From: RGIG995 sp045603745
GTDB lineage: Bacteria > Bacillota > Clostridia > Oscillospirales > UBA644
DNA: 64,000 nt
Direction: 5' to 3'
Assembly: GCA_045603745.1 (NCBI GenBank)
Contig: JAZUMQ010000032.1
Span: 9,953 to 73,952 of the forward strand
The position numbers and the translations under genes were made by a program. The notes beneath the pieces are model-generated. The model saw only the letters and a list, made by a program, of their open reading frames with translations, had not been told where the DNA came from and searched no databases. Positions 7,993 through 17,595 of this stretch are shown one piece after another; within the stretch, counting starts at the first letter, position 1; the number at the start of each line of letters is the position of its first letter.

Positions 7993-8463
7993 ATGAAAGT
8001 CAAAGAGAAACGCCAGGCACAGATTCTGAAGCTGATTTCTTCCACAGAAGTAGAGACACAAGAAGAAATCACGCTTTACCTGCAAAATCTCGGCTTTAAA
8101 GTCACCCAGGCAACGGTGTCCAGAGACATCAAAGACCTGAATCTGATTAAAACGGCGGGAGCGCAGAAACGTTATAAATATATGGCGTCCGACCAGATTT
8201 CCGCGGACGTCCCCGATCGAAAAGACCGGTTTTCTGCCTTGGTTCGAGACGGTGTTCTTGACGTGCGTACCGCCCAACAAATCGTTGTAATCCGTTGTCA
8301 TTCCGGTATGGCGCAGGCGGTTGCCGCAGTCATTGACGGTGTCGATCATCCTGAAATTATCGGCTCGATTGCCGGTGACGACACCATTTTTCTTGCGGCA
8401 GAGTCTTTGGAAGCCGCCGTTACTCTGCAGAATGAATTCCGGCAGATTATAAAGCAATCCTGA
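7993..8463 (+). CDS. argR: Arginine repressor ArgR
   Basis: Arginine-responsive hexameric regulator (156 residues). The N-terminal winged helix carries TQEEI and a recognition helix VTQATVSRDIKDL (about residues 35-48). The C-terminal oligomerisation and arginine-binding domain holds GMAQAVAAVID and the acidic IAGDDTIFLA. The ATG has aggagag upstream. It sits between nadK and recN, a very conserved Bacillota context where it need not regulate its neighbours. Confidence 0.95.
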   Translation: MKVKEKRQAQILKLISSTEVETQEEITLYLQNLGFKVTQATVSRDIKDLNLIKTAGAQKRYKYMASDQISADVPDRKDRFSALVRDGVLDVRTAQQIVVIRCHSGMAQAVAAVIDGVDHPEIIGSIAGDDTIFLAAESLEAAVTLQNEFRQIIKQS

Positions 8464-8474
8464 GGTGATGCAGT

Positions 8475-10142
8475 TTGCTCGAACGTCTTCATATTGAAAA
8501 CCTTGCGGTCATCGAATCTGCCGATTTGGATCTTCGCCCGGGATTTTCGGTTCTGACCGGAGAGACCGGAGCCGGAAAGTCGGTGTTGATCCATTCCTTA
8601 AATCTCCTTTTGGGAGAACGTGTTGGGAAGGAAATCGTCCGTTCCGGTTGTTCCAAAGCCACGGTTTCCGGCTTATTTACCGATCTTTCGGAAGAAACGA
8701 TAACGCTTCTTCGAGATCAGGGGTTTGACGCAGAGGGCGAAGTCCTTCTTCAGCGGGAATTGACCAACGACGGAAAATCTTCCGTCCGAATCAACGGCAG
8801 ACCCGCCACGGTTTCCATGTTGCGGGAAATTGCCGGTCGTCTGGTCAATATCCACGGTCAGCACGATAATCGCGCATTGCTAAATCCTGCTACCCATATC
8901 CGCTATTTGGATTCCTTTGCGAAAAACGACGAAATCCGCAAACGTTACGAAACTGTTTTTTCGGAATTAAAGCAAATTCTTCGCCGTATTTCCGAAATCA
9001 ATACCGACGAACAAACTCGTATGCAGAAAATTGATCTTTTATCCTATCAGATCAATGAAATTGAATCTGCTGACCTAAAACCCGGAGAAGAAGAATCCTT
9101 GGATCAACGTCGTTCCGTTCTCTCCAATGCGGAAAAAATTGAATCTTCTCTTGCTTCTGCTTATGCTCTTTGTTCCGGGGAAAATAATGCCCGGGAAAAG
9201 TTGGGACAAGCCTGCTACGACTTGGAAAATGTTGCATCTTTTGATTCCCGTCTTTCGGAACTTTCTCAACGTTTGACCTCTCTCTCCGATCAGTTGGACG
9301 ACCTGTCCGCGGATCTTCGGGAATTTTTGGAAGGACAATCCTTTGACCCCTCGGAACTCAATGAGGTGGAAGAGCGGCTAGACCTGATTTATCGCTTAAA
9401 ACGAAAGTACGGTTCTTCGGTGGAAGAAATTCTCGAATTTCGCGACAAAGCCGCCGCAGAATTGGAATTAATCAATACTTCCGCAGAACAGATCAATGAA
9501 TTAAACCTGAAAAAAGGTCGCCTATACGAAGAATTGAAAACCGTTGCTTCGGAACTGACCGAATCCCGGAAAAAAGCAGGGAAGTCGCTGGAAGGAATTC
9601 TTACGGAACAATTGGAATTTCTCGATATGCCAAATACTGGTTTTTGTGTGAAAATCGACCCTGCCGGGACCTTTACACCCAAGGGGGCGGACGTTGTCGA
9701 ATTTCTTCTTTCCGCAAATTTGGGAGAAGACCTTCGACCTCTCTCTAAAATCGCTTCTGGGGGCGAGTTGTCTCGCATTATGCTGAGTATGAAAACCTGC
9801 CTTACGTTAGAAGAAGATGCGGAAACCTTGATCTTCGATGAAATTGACACCGGCATCAGCGGAAAAGCTGCAGAGAAAGTTGCTATGAAATTAAAGGAAA
9901 TTTCCGAAGGAAAGCAGGTTGTGGTGGTTACACACCTTGCCCAGATCGCCGCTTACGCCCACGAACATTTTCTCATCGAAAAATCTGTTTCCGATAACCG
10001 TACTTATACTACGGTCGAACCTCTTGACAATTCCGGCCGTATCGGAGAATTGGCTCGGATTATCGGTGGTATTTCCCCCACGCAAGCGACCCTTGCCGCC
10101 GCAGAAGATCTATTGCGTACCGGCAGTGGGCTGAATCAGTAA
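8475..10142 (+). CDS. recN: DNA repair protein RecN
   Basis: SMC-like ATPase of double-strand-break repair (555 residues). Walker A is GETGAGKS at residues 29-36; the ABC signature SGGELSRI and Walker B LIFDEIDTGI lie in the C-terminal third. The centre (about 150-370) is rich in heptads, consistent with the coiled-coil arms. It starts with TTG 8475 after gaggtgatgcag, 11 bases from the argR stop. In most spore formers spoIVB and spo0A follow recN; here valS follows. Confidence 0.96.
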   Translation: MLERLHIENLAVIESADLDLRPGFSVLTGETGAGKSVLIHSLNLLLGERVGKEIVRSGCSKATVSGLFTDLSEETITLLRDQGFDAEGEVLLQRELTNDGKSSVRINGRPATVSMLREIAGRLVNIHGQHDNRALLNPATHIRYLDSFAKNDEIRKRYETVFSELKQILRRISEINTDEQTRMQKIDLLSYQINEIESADLKPGEEESLDQRRSVLSNAEKIESSLASAYALCSGENNAREKLGQACYDLENVASFDSRLSELSQRLTSLSDQLDDLSADLREFLEGQSFDPSELNEVEERLDLIYRLKRKYGSSVEEILEFRDKAAAELELINTSAEQINELNLKKGRLYEELKTVASELTESRKKAGKSLEGILTEQLEFLDMPNTGFCVKIDPAGTFTPKGADVVEFLLSANLGEDLRPLSKIASGGELSRIMLSMKTCLTLEEDAETLIFDEIDTGISGKAAEKVAMKLKEISEGKQVVVVTHLAQIAAYAHEHFLIEKSVSDNRTYTTVEPLDNSGRIGELARIIGGISPTQATLAAAEDLLRTGSGLNQ

Positions 10143-10185
10143 AATTTTACCTATACATAGACACAAGAAAGGATTTTTTTCTCTC

Positions 10186-12816
10186 ATGCAAAACCTGGAA
10201 AAGAACTACGATCCCGCGTTGATCGAGGACAAAATCTATAAAATGTGGAACGATAGCGGTTGTTTTAAAGCTGAAGTCGATTCCGAAAAGGATCCCTATA
10301 CCATCGTTATTCCCCCGCCGAATATTACCGGACAGTTGCACATGGGACACGCCCTGGACAACACCTTGCAGGATATTCTGATCCGATATAAACGTATGTG
10401 CGGATACGCCACTCTTTGGCTTCCCGGTACGGACCATGCGTCCATCGCTACCGAAGCCAAGATCGTGGAGGCAATGCGAAAGGAAGGCATCTCCAAGGAC
10501 GACATCGGCAGAGAAGGCTTTTTGGAACGTGCTTGGGCTTGGAAAGAAACTTATGGGGGTAGGATTATCGAGCAGTTGAAAAAGCTCGGTTCTTCCTGTG
10601 ACTGGTCCAGAGAACGTTTTACCTTAGACGAAGGTTGTTCTAAGGCGGTTCTTGACGTCTTTATGCACCTTTATGAAAAGGGCTTGATCTATCGTGGAGA
10701 ACGCATCATTAACTGGTGTCCTCATTGCCTGACTTCCATCTCTGACGCCGAAGTAGAATTTGAGGAACAACAAGGACATTTTTGGCATCTTCGCTATCCT
10801 CTCGAAGACGGTTCCGGTTATCTGGAATTGGCGACTACCCGCCCCGAAACCTTGCTGGGCGATACTGCCGTTGCCGTCAATCCGAAAGATGAGCGGTATA
10901 AAGATTTGGTCGGCAAATATCTGATTCTTCCCTTGGTCGGACGCCGGATTCCCATCATCGCCGACGATTACGTGGAACAGGATTTCGGTACCGGTGTCGT
11001 AAAGATTACCCCCGCCCACGACCCCAACGACTTTGAGGTCGGAGCTCGCCACGGTCTGGAAGTAATCAACGTCATGACCGACGACGCTAAGATTACCGCC
11101 GATTATCCCAAATACGCCGGTATGGATCGTTACGAGGCCCGCAAAGCCATCGTTGCCGATCTGGAAGAAGGCGGATTCCTCGTTCGGATCGAAAATTATG
11201 CCCACAACGTCGGCACCTGTTACCGTTGTGGAACTACCGTGGAACCCCGAGTTTCCAAGCAATGGTTCGTCGCCATGGAAACCCTTGCAAAACCCGCTAT
11301 CGATGCGGTTCGCAACGGCGATATTAAGTTCGTTCCCGAACGCTTTGAAAAGAACTATTTCCATTGGATGGAAAATATCCGTGACTGGTGTATTTCCCGG
11401 CAGTTGTGGTGGGGACATCGGATTCCTGCCTATTATTGCGACGATCCCGATTGCGGCGAAATGATCGTTGCAAAAGAACCTGTTACCGTCTGTCCAAAGT
11501 GCGGAAAACCCATGCATCAAGACCCCGATACCCTCGATACTTGGTTCTCTTCCGCCCTGTGGCCTTTCTCTACCTTGGGTTGGCCTGAGGATACCGAAGA
11601 TCTGCGGTATTTTTATCCTACCTCCACCCTCGTCACCGGCTACGATATTATTACGTTCTGGGTATCCCGCATGATCTTCTCCGGCTTGGAATACACCGGA
11701 AAAGCCCCCTTCCGGAACGTTTTGATTCATGGACTTGTTCGGGACGCGCAAGGACGTAAAATGTCCAAATCTTTGGGCAACGGCATCGATCCTCTGGAGA
11801 TTATCCGGGATTACGGTGCAGACGCCCTTCGCTTTACCCTCGTCACCGGAAACGCTCCCGGAAACGATATGCGTTTCAGCAACGAAGGCGTGGAATCTTC
11901 TCGAAACTTTGCCAACAAACTTTGGAACGCCACCCGCTTTGCCCTCACCTATCTGACCCAGGACGAAGTAGAGCTTCCCACCGAACTCCAGCCGGAAGAT
12001 AAGTGGATTCTTCACAAGTTGAATCGCGTCACTGCCGACGTTCGGGAAAACCTCGAAAAATTTGAATTGGGTATTGCCGCTCAGAAGCTTTACGATTTCG
12101 TCTGGGACGATCTGTGTGACTGGTATATCGAATTGATCAAACCCCGTCTCTTTGAGACCAATACCGACGAATCTACCCGGTCTTCCGCCCAAAACACCAT
12201 CGGTTACGTTTTAGTTCGCACCTTGGAATTGCTTCACCCCTTCATGCCCTTTATCACCGAAGAGCTTTATAATTCCGTTCCTCATATCAAGGGCATGGGC
12301 GATATTCTGATGATGCAAGAATATCCTTCCTATTCCGCAGATCTTGAATTCCCAGCCGAAGCGGAACAGATGGGTTATTTGATGGATTTGATCAAACAGG
12401 TTCGTCAGTTGCGTCAAAAGATGGGCGTTCCCTTCTCTCGGAAAACCAATCTTTACCTCGTCACCGAACACCCCGACACCTATCGTGCCGGTACGGAATA
12501 CCTCAAACGTCTTGCAGCCGCCTCGGACATTTCCTTTGAGGCTCTTTCCGGCGATGTCAATGCTGCGACCGTTGTTACGTCCGATGCCAAGGTATTCATT
12601 CCCTTGGGTGAATTGGTCGACGTGGAAAAGGAAAAAGCACGTCTTGAAAAAGAAAAAGAAAAGCTTCTTGCCGACATTTCCCGTATTGATGCCAAATTAA
12701 ATAACCCCGGATTCGTCAACAAAGCCCCTGAAAAGGTTGTAAACGACGAACGTGCCAAGCGGGAAACTTTGGCTCGTCAATTGGCAAACGTGGAAGACGT
12801 TTATTCTAAACTGTGA
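10186..12816 (+). CDS. valS: Valyl-tRNA synthetase
   Basis: Class I aminoacyl-tRNA synthetase charging tRNA-Val (876 residues, normal length). HMGH lies at residues 52-55 and KMSKS near 525-529. Zinc-type cysteine pairs occur in the insert (CYRCG, CPKCG), an editing domain lies between them, and a C-terminal coiled-coil arm rich in Lys/Glu occupies about 805-870. The ATG follows aagaaagga. The 43-base gap upstream is too short for a T-box leader, so it is probably read from the upstream unit or a weak local promoter. A terminator follows. Confidence 0.97.
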   Translation: MQNLEKNYDPALIEDKIYKMWNDSGCFKAEVDSEKDPYTIVIPPPNITGQLHMGHALDNTLQDILIRYKRMCGYATLWLPGTDHASIATEAKIVEAMRKEGISKDDIGREGFLERAWAWKETYGGRIIEQLKKLGSSCDWSRERFTLDEGCSKAVLDVFMHLYEKGLIYRGERIINWCPHCLTSISDAEVEFEEQQGHFWHLRYPLEDGSGYLELATTRPETLLGDTAVAVNPKDERYKDLVGKYLILPLVGRRIPIIADDYVEQDFGTGVVKITPAHDPNDFEVGARHGLEVINVMTDDAKITADYPKYAGMDRYEARKAIVADLEEGGFLVRIENYAHNVGTCYRCGTTVEPRVSKQWFVAMETLAKPAIDAVRNGDIKFVPERFEKNYFHWMENIRDWCISRQLWWGHRIPAYYCDDPDCGEMIVAKEPVTVCPKCGKPMHQDPDTLDTWFSSALWPFSTLGWPEDTEDLRYFYPTSTLVTGYDIITFWVSRMIFSGLEYTGKAPFRNVLIHGLVRDAQGRKMSKSLGNGIDPLEIIRDYGADALRFTLVTGNAPGNDMRFSNEGVESSRNFANKLWNATRFALTYLTQDEVELPTELQPEDKWILHKLNRVTADVRENLEKFELGIAAQKLYDFVWDDLCDWYIELIKPRLFETNTDESTRSSAQNTIGYVLVRTLELLHPFMPFITEELYNSVPHIKGMGDILMMQEYPSYSADLEFPAEAEQMGYLMDLIKQVRQLRQKMGVPFSRKTNLYLVTEHPDTYRAGTEYLKRLAAASDISFEALSGDVNAATVVTSDAKVFIPLGELVDVEKEKARLEKEKEKLLADISRIDAKLNNPGFVNKAPEKVVNDERAKRETLARQLANVEDVYSKL

Positions 12817-12826
12817 TCCCGTCCGC

Positions 12827-12868
12827 GGGGAAGGAAGCCCAACTTCTTTCCCCGTTTGTGGTTTTTCT
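12827..12868 (+). terminator. Rho-independent terminator after valS
   Basis: An 11-base stem (12827-12837 with 12843-12853, one G-U pair) with a 5-base loop is followed by a T-rich tail (tttgtggttttt). It starts 11 bases after the valS stop. Confidence 0.8.
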
Positions 12869-12887
12869 GTTTCAAAAGTGAAAATAT

Positions 12888-12918
12888 TTGTGGAACCCCT
12901 TGCTATTTTGATTATAAT
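12888..12918 (+). promoter_or_regulatory. Possible promoter of the BaiN-like/cmk/plsC/ispH unit
   Basis: TATAAT at 12913-12918 lies in an AT-rich gap after the valS terminator. The best -35 is ttgtgg at 12888-12893 with a long 19-base spacer, so only the -10 is convincing. Confidence 0.4.
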
Positions 12919-12950
12919 ATGTTAAAATATATGTTACAGGTGATTTTACC

Positions 12951-14171
12951 GTGAGTATCGTCGTCATTGGTGCCGGGCCGTCCGGTATGATGTGTGCCGC
13001 CACTGCCGCCATGAACGGGGCAGAGGTGATTCTTGTGGAGCGTAACGACCGTTGCGGCCGCAAGTTGGGCATTACCGGAAAAGGCAGATGCAACGTGACC
13101 AACGCCTGCTCCCGGGACGAATTTCTGAAAAACGTGGTCAACAATCCCCGCTTTCTCTATAGCGCTCTGTCTACATTTTCTACGGAAGATGTTATGGCGT
13201 TTTTTGAATCCTTGGGTGTTCCTTTGAAGGTGGAACGGGGAAATCGGGTTTTCCCGGTCAGCGACAAAGCATCGGACATCGTATCTTCGTTGCAAAAGTT
13301 TTGCACCGATTGTGGTGTTGAAATTCGCAAAGGTTTCGTGAATCGAATCCTTACGACCGATTCTGCCGTTACCGGCGTTCGTCTTTCTGACGGAACGACT
13401 ATTTCTTGTGATAAGGTCTGCATCGCTTGTGGCGGCGCTTCCTATCCGGGCACCGGTTCCGACGGAAACGGATTTCGGTTGGCACAGGAATGCGGTCATT
13501 CGATCGTTCCCCCACGTCCGTCGCTGGTTCCTTGGGAAGTGGAAGAATTGGAATTTTGCCGCTCTCTGCAAGGATTGTCTCTGAAAAACACCGCCCTTCG
13601 AGTGGAACAGGAAGGCAAAACCGTTTTTTCGGACTTCGGAGAAATGATGTTTACCCATTTCGGCGTTACCGGACCGATGATTCTTACCGCAAGTACGGTT
13701 TTGAAACCGGGAATGAAACTTCACCTGGACTTGAAACCTGCCTTGACCGAAGAGCAACTGGATAAGAGACTCCTTTCGGATTTTGAAAAATACCGATTGA
13801 AGAATCTTGCCAATGCCTTCGATGATCTTCTTCCTTCCAAGTTGATCCTTCCGTTCCTTTCCTTGTGCGGGCTTGATTCCACCGAGAAAGTTCACACCCT
13901 TACCAAGGAACAACGGAAAGAAATTCTCCACAATCTGAAAGATCTTCCCTTAATCGCGAAAAATCCTCGTCCCATTGCCGAGGCAATCGTAACCGCCGGT
14001 GGAGTTTCGGTCTCTCAGATAGATCCCCGAACCATGGCTTCCAAAGTGTGCCCCGGTCTTTATTTTTGTGGCGAGGTTCTTGATGTGGACGCCTATACCG
14101 GCGGGTTCAATCTTCAAATTGCATTTTCCACCGGTTATCTTGCCGGTCTTGCCCTGGCGGAAATTCGCTGA
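12951..14171 (+). CDS. BaiN/HI0933-family flavoprotein (NAD(P)/FAD-dependent oxidoreductase)
   Basis: Flavoprotein (406 residues) of the HI0933/YhiN/BaiN family, often annotated as aminoacetone oxidase family FAD-binding enzyme. The N-terminal dinucleotide fold has GAGPSG at residues 6-11. The family-specific CGRKLGITGKGRCNVTN and C-terminal GEVLDVDAYTGGFNLQ are present. The physiological substrate is unknown for most members; BaiN itself reduces bile-acid intermediates, which must not be assumed here. Start GTG 12951 has caggtgat upstream. The gene often precedes cmk in clostridia, as here. Confidence 0.9.
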   Translation: MSIVVIGAGPSGMMCAATAAMNGAEVILVERNDRCGRKLGITGKGRCNVTNACSRDEFLKNVVNNPRFLYSALSTFSTEDVMAFFESLGVPLKVERGNRVFPVSDKASDIVSSLQKFCTDCGVEIRKGFVNRILTTDSAVTGVRLSDGTTISCDKVCIACGGASYPGTGSDGNGFRLAQECGHSIVPPRPSLVPWEVEELEFCRSLQGLSLKNTALRVEQEGKTVFSDFGEMMFTHFGVTGPMILTASTVLKPGMKLHLDLKPALTEEQLDKRLLSDFEKYRLKNLANAFDDLLPSKLILPFLSLCGLDSTEKVHTLTKEQRKEILHNLKDLPLIAKNPRPIAEAIVTAGGVSVSQIDPRTMASKVCPGLYFCGEVLDVDAYTGGFNLQIAFSTGYLAGLALAEIR

Positions 14172-14198
14172 GGGACTAATATCAGGAGGTGTTCTTTT

Positions 14199-14867
14199 AT
14201 GGTCAGTATTGCCGTAGACGGTCCCAGCGGATCGGGAAAGAGCAGCCTTGCAAAAAACATCTCCAAACAGTTCGGGATCCTTTACCTTGATACCGGAGCT
14301 CTTTATCGAGCGATCGGATATACGACCTTGAAACGTTTCGGTGAGAATTTCTCCGAAGAACAGGTCTGCGCCTTGCTTCCGTCTTTGACGGTGGATCTTC
14401 GCTATGAAGACGCTGTCCAGCACGTATACGTGAATGGGGAAGACGTTTCCTCTTTTCTCCGTACGCAACCGGTTGCAATGGCAGCTTCCAAAGTTTCCGC
14501 ATTCCCCCCGGTTCGAGCCTTTCTTTTAGATCTTCAACGAAATATCGCCGCGAAAAACGACGTGATCATGGACGGCAGAGACGTGGGAACGGTTATTCTT
14601 CCAAACGCTGACGTGAAGATTTTTCTGAACGCAAAGCCGGAAGTTCGCGCCGCTCGCCGCGTAGGTGAACTTGCCGAAAAAGGAATCTCTGCGGATTTCG
14701 ATACGGTTTTGGCAGAAGTGTTACAACGGGATCACAACGATATGACCCGTGCCGTCGCCCCTCTGAAACAAGCAGACGATGCGGTTCTTTTGGATAATTC
14801 CGAATTGAACGCCGCAGACACCGTCTCCGCAGCCTTGAAGATCATAAGGAGCAAGGTCTCGCTATGA
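14199..14867 (+). CDS. cmk: (d)CMP kinase
   Basis: Cytidylate kinase (222 residues) phosphorylating CMP and dCMP. The P-loop GPSGSGKSS is at residues 8-16, followed by YLDTGALYRAI; the nucleoside-binding DGRDVGTVI is near 125. The ATG is preceded by caggaggtg. The stop overlaps the plsC start (ATGA), so the two are translationally coupled. Cmk, PlsC and IspH-S1 form a common clostridial cluster. Confidence 0.96.
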   Translation: MVSIAVDGPSGSGKSSLAKNISKQFGILYLDTGALYRAIGYTTLKRFGENFSEEQVCALLPSLTVDLRYEDAVQHVYVNGEDVSSFLRTQPVAMAASKVSAFPPVRAFLLDLQRNIAAKNDVIMDGRDVGTVILPNADVKIFLNAKPEVRAARRVGELAEKGISADFDTVLAEVLQRDHNDMTRAVAPLKQADDAVLLDNSELNAADTVSAALKIIRSKVSL

Positions 14868-15442
14868 TGTTGTATAAAGTTGTAAAAGCCATCTTCACCT
14901 TTTATTTTCACGTGTTTAACCGCTTGATTATCAAGGGGAAAGAACATGAAGTCGCCGAAGGACCGGTCATCGTTTTCGGAAACCATTATTCCAATTTGGA
15001 CGTGTTTCTCATGACCGTGGCGCTAAAACGGCAGATTCGCTTTATGGGGAAGCATACTTTGTTTAATCCCTTTTTGGGCCCTCTTGCCCGCGCCTTCGGT
15101 GCGTTTCCTATTGATCGCACTCGGGTCGACTTGACGGCGACGAAAACGGCTCTTCGTATTTTGAAGAACGGCGAAGTTCTTGGAATCTTTCCGGAAGGAA
15201 CCCGCATTAAAGGAAATAAGATCTCCGATCCCAAAGGCGGCATTGCCATGTTCGCTTGGAAAACAAAATCCCCGGTGTTGCCCGTCCACGTGGAATATCG
15301 CCGTCGGTTTCATTTCTTAAACCACATTGAATTGACCATCGGCGAACCCATTCCCGCCTCGGAATTAGGTATCGAAAAAGGTACGCCGGAAGAATACAAA
15401 GCCGCAAGTGAACGATTGATCGATCGGGTTTATTCCCTTTGA
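14864..15442 (+). CDS. plsC: 1-acyl-sn-glycerol-3-phosphate acyltransferase
   Basis: Membrane-associated acyltransferase making phosphatidic acid (192 residues). The catalytic NHxxxxD motif is seen as NHYSNLD (H41, D46) and the glycerophosphate-binding motif as FPEGTR near residue 110. A hydrophobic N-terminal segment (about 8-25) could anchor it. Two ATG codons (14864 and 14867) are possible; the first overlaps the cmk stop. Confidence 0.93.
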   Translation: MMLYKVVKAIFTFYFHVFNRLIIKGKEHEVAEGPVIVFGNHYSNLDVFLMTVALKRQIRFMGKHTLFNPFLGPLARAFGAFPIDRTRVDLTATKTALRILKNGEVLGIFPEGTRIKGNKISDPKGGIAMFAWKTKSPVLPVHVEYRRRFHFLNHIELTIGEPIPASELGIEKGTPEEYKAASERLIDRVYSL

Positions 15443-15450
15443 GGTTTTTT

Positions 15451-17502
15451 ATGGAATTGATCCTTTCAAAATATCTCGGCTATTGTTTCGGCGTAAACCG
15501 TGCCATTACCACGTTGTTCAAAACCATCGATGAACAACCGGACCGAACGTGTTATACCTACGGTCCCATCATTCATAACAAGCGTATTACGGATCAGCTC
15601 ACCCAACGGGGTGTTGCGGTCATTGATGATATTACCCGCGCAGAACCCGGGTCCTTGGTTTTTATCCGGACCCACGGCGTTTCCTGTTCCGTTCTCCAAG
15701 CGTTAACGGAACGAGGCGTCGAATATATGGATCTGACCTGCCCCTACGTGCAAAAGATCCATAACATCGCGAAATCTGCGGATCGACTTCTCATGGTGGG
15801 GGATATTCACCACCCGGAAGTGATCGGGATTCTCGGTGATGCAAAAGGGGAATACCGTGCCGTCACTACCCTGGAACAATTACGCACCGTTCTTCGGGGA
15901 CAGCCGGAACTTTCCTATACCATGGTCGCCCAGACCACCTTCAATATGGAATTGTGGCTGGACATGAAAGCATACGTGGAATCCTTCCGCACCGTAGACG
16001 GAACCTTGCTTGATGATGAAAATTTTCCCGTCAGCCCGGTTACCATCTGCGACACCATCTGTCATTCCACTTCCGATCGTCAAAAAGAGGTGGAAGAAAT
16101 GGCAACGAACTGTGATTATATCGTCGTCATCGGCGACAAACACAGTTCCAACACCAAAAAACTCTATGAAATTGCGAGCAAATATTGTCCCGCATGTTAT
16201 ATAGAGGACGTTACTGAGTTACCACATTATTTAAGTGAGTATAAAAAAATCGGATTGGCTACCGGCGCTTCGACACCCGGCAGTACAATCGAGGAGGTCA
16301 TAAACACCATGATGAATGAAAACAACAACGTCAATCTTATGGAGGAGGATATTGATTTTGCAGCGGCTCTCGAAGCGTCCCTGCAACTCACCCGTGTCGG
16401 ACAGCGCGTCAGCGGTACGATCGGCGTCGTAGGTACGAATGAAGTCCAGGTCGAACTGGGCGGCAAACACACCGGATTTATCCCTGCTTCCGAGTTCAGC
16501 GAGGAAGAACTTGCTGCTCTGAAAGCCGGCGATGAAGTCGAAGCATTCGTAATGAAGGTAAACGACGTGGAAGGCACCGTTCTTCTGTCGAAGAAGAAAC
16601 TGGATTCCATGAAAGGCTTTGAAAAACTCGAAGCTGCAAAAGACAATAACGAAATCCTCACCGGAACGGTTTCCGAAGTCGTCAAGGGCGGTCTTGTCGT
16701 TTACGTCAACGCCGTTCGCGTCTTCGTTCCCGCTTCCCTCGCGTCTCTGAGAAAGGACACTGATTTGGAAGCCATGAAGAATCAGGAAGTCCGTCTCCGC
16801 ATTATTGAACTGGAAAATGCCGGTCGTCGTAAGAGAATTATCGGTTCCATTAAGTCCGTTCTGAAAGAAGAAAAAGATGCTGCTCAAGCAAAAGTCTGGG
16901 AATCTATCGAAGTGGGTAAGAAGTACGACGGTGTCGTTAAATCCCTTGCTTCTTTCGGCGCCTTCGTTGACATCGGCGGCGTAGACGGCTTGGTTCATAT
17001 CACCGATCTGGCTTGGACGAAAATTAAGCATCCTTCCGAAATCGTAAAAGAAGGAGATTGCATCGAAGTCGAAGTCAAAGCCTTCGATCCCGAAACCCGC
17101 AAGATCTCTTTGACTTTCAAGAAGGCAAACGAAGATCCCTGGGCGATCCTTCCCCAGAAATATCAGGTCGGCGACGTGATCCCCGTTACCGTTCTCAAGC
17201 TCATGCCTTACGGTGCTTTCGTTTCCGTCATTCCCGGGATTGACGGTCTGGTTCACATTTCTCAGATTGCAAATCATCGGGTTGAAAAAGTTGGCGATGC
17301 GCTGAAGGTCGGCGATGAAGTCGAAGCGAAGATCATCGAAATCGACTACGAAGCTAAGAAGGTCAGCCTTTCCATCAAAGCTACTTTGCCGGAAGAAGAA
17401 GCTACCGAAGAAGTTTTCGCTGAAGCGGAAGCTCCCGTGGAAGCAGCTGTTGTGGAATCTGAGGCCGAAGCCTCTGCTGAAGACGGTTCTGTTGAGGAAT
17501 AA
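15451..17502 (+). CDS. ispH: IspH (HMBPP reductase) fused to four-domain S1 protein
   Basis: Fusion protein (683 residues). Residues 1 to about 285 are IspH, the [4Fe-4S] enzyme giving IPP and DMAPP, with cluster cysteines in YCFGVN (C12), DLTCPYV and ICHST, plus GDIHHPEV and SSNTKKL. Residues about 315-645 hold four S1 RNA-binding repeats, the last two best conserved (FGAFVDIGGVDGLVHI, YGAFVSVIPGIDGLVHI). An acidic Glu/Ala tail ends the protein. The same fusion is known across Clostridia; how translation and isoprenoid synthesis are linked is unknown. ATG 15451 was chosen over TTG 15439 because gagg lies 6 bases upstream. Confidence 0.94.
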   Translation: MELILSKYLGYCFGVNRAITTLFKTIDEQPDRTCYTYGPIIHNKRITDQLTQRGVAVIDDITRAEPGSLVFIRTHGVSCSVLQALTERGVEYMDLTCPYVQKIHNIAKSADRLLMVGDIHHPEVIGILGDAKGEYRAVTTLEQLRTVLRGQPELSYTMVAQTTFNMELWLDMKAYVESFRTVDGTLLDDENFPVSPVTICDTICHSTSDRQKEVEEMATNCDYIVVIGDKHSSNTKKLYEIASKYCPACYIEDVTELPHYLSEYKKIGLATGASTPGSTIEEVINTMMNENNNVNLMEEDIDFAAALEASLQLTRVGQRVSGTIGVVGTNEVQVELGGKHTGFIPASEFSEEELAALKAGDEVEAFVMKVNDVEGTVLLSKKKLDSMKGFEKLEAAKDNNEILTGTVSEVVKGGLVVYVNAVRVFVPASLASLRKDTDLEAMKNQEVRLRIIELENAGRRKRIIGSIKSVLKEEKDAAQAKVWESIEVGKKYDGVVKSLASFGAFVDIGGVDGLVHITDLAWTKIKHPSEIVKEGDCIEVEVKAFDPETRKISLTFKKANEDPWAILPQKYQVGDVIPVTVLKLMPYGAFVSVIPGIDGLVHISQIANHRVEKVGDALKVGDEVEAKIIEIDYEAKKVSLSIKATLPEEEATEEVFAEAEAPVEAAVVESEAEASAEDGSVEE

Positions 17503-17539
17503 CTCATTCCGTCCTGCATAAAATCGTAATAAGTCAGCG

Positions 17540-17580
17540 GGTGTGCGGCGGATTGTATCTGCGGCACACCTGTCATTTTA
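17540..17580 (+). terminator. Possible terminator between ispH-S1 and hprK
   Basis: A 7-base GC-rich stem (17540-17546 with 17564-17570) encloses a 17-base loop and is followed by a broken T stretch (tgtcatttta). The stem is good but the T tract is weak. Confidence 0.4.
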
Positions 17581-17595
17581 ATTGGAGGCGACGTT

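Noticed and set aside
10143..10185. T-box leader for valS
   Set aside because: The 43-base gap after recN cannot hold a T-box; no specifier loop or terminator seen.
10624..12192. Long open frame on the minus strand opposite valS
   Set aside because: No family pattern, no ribosome site; arises from the codon bias of valS on the other strand.
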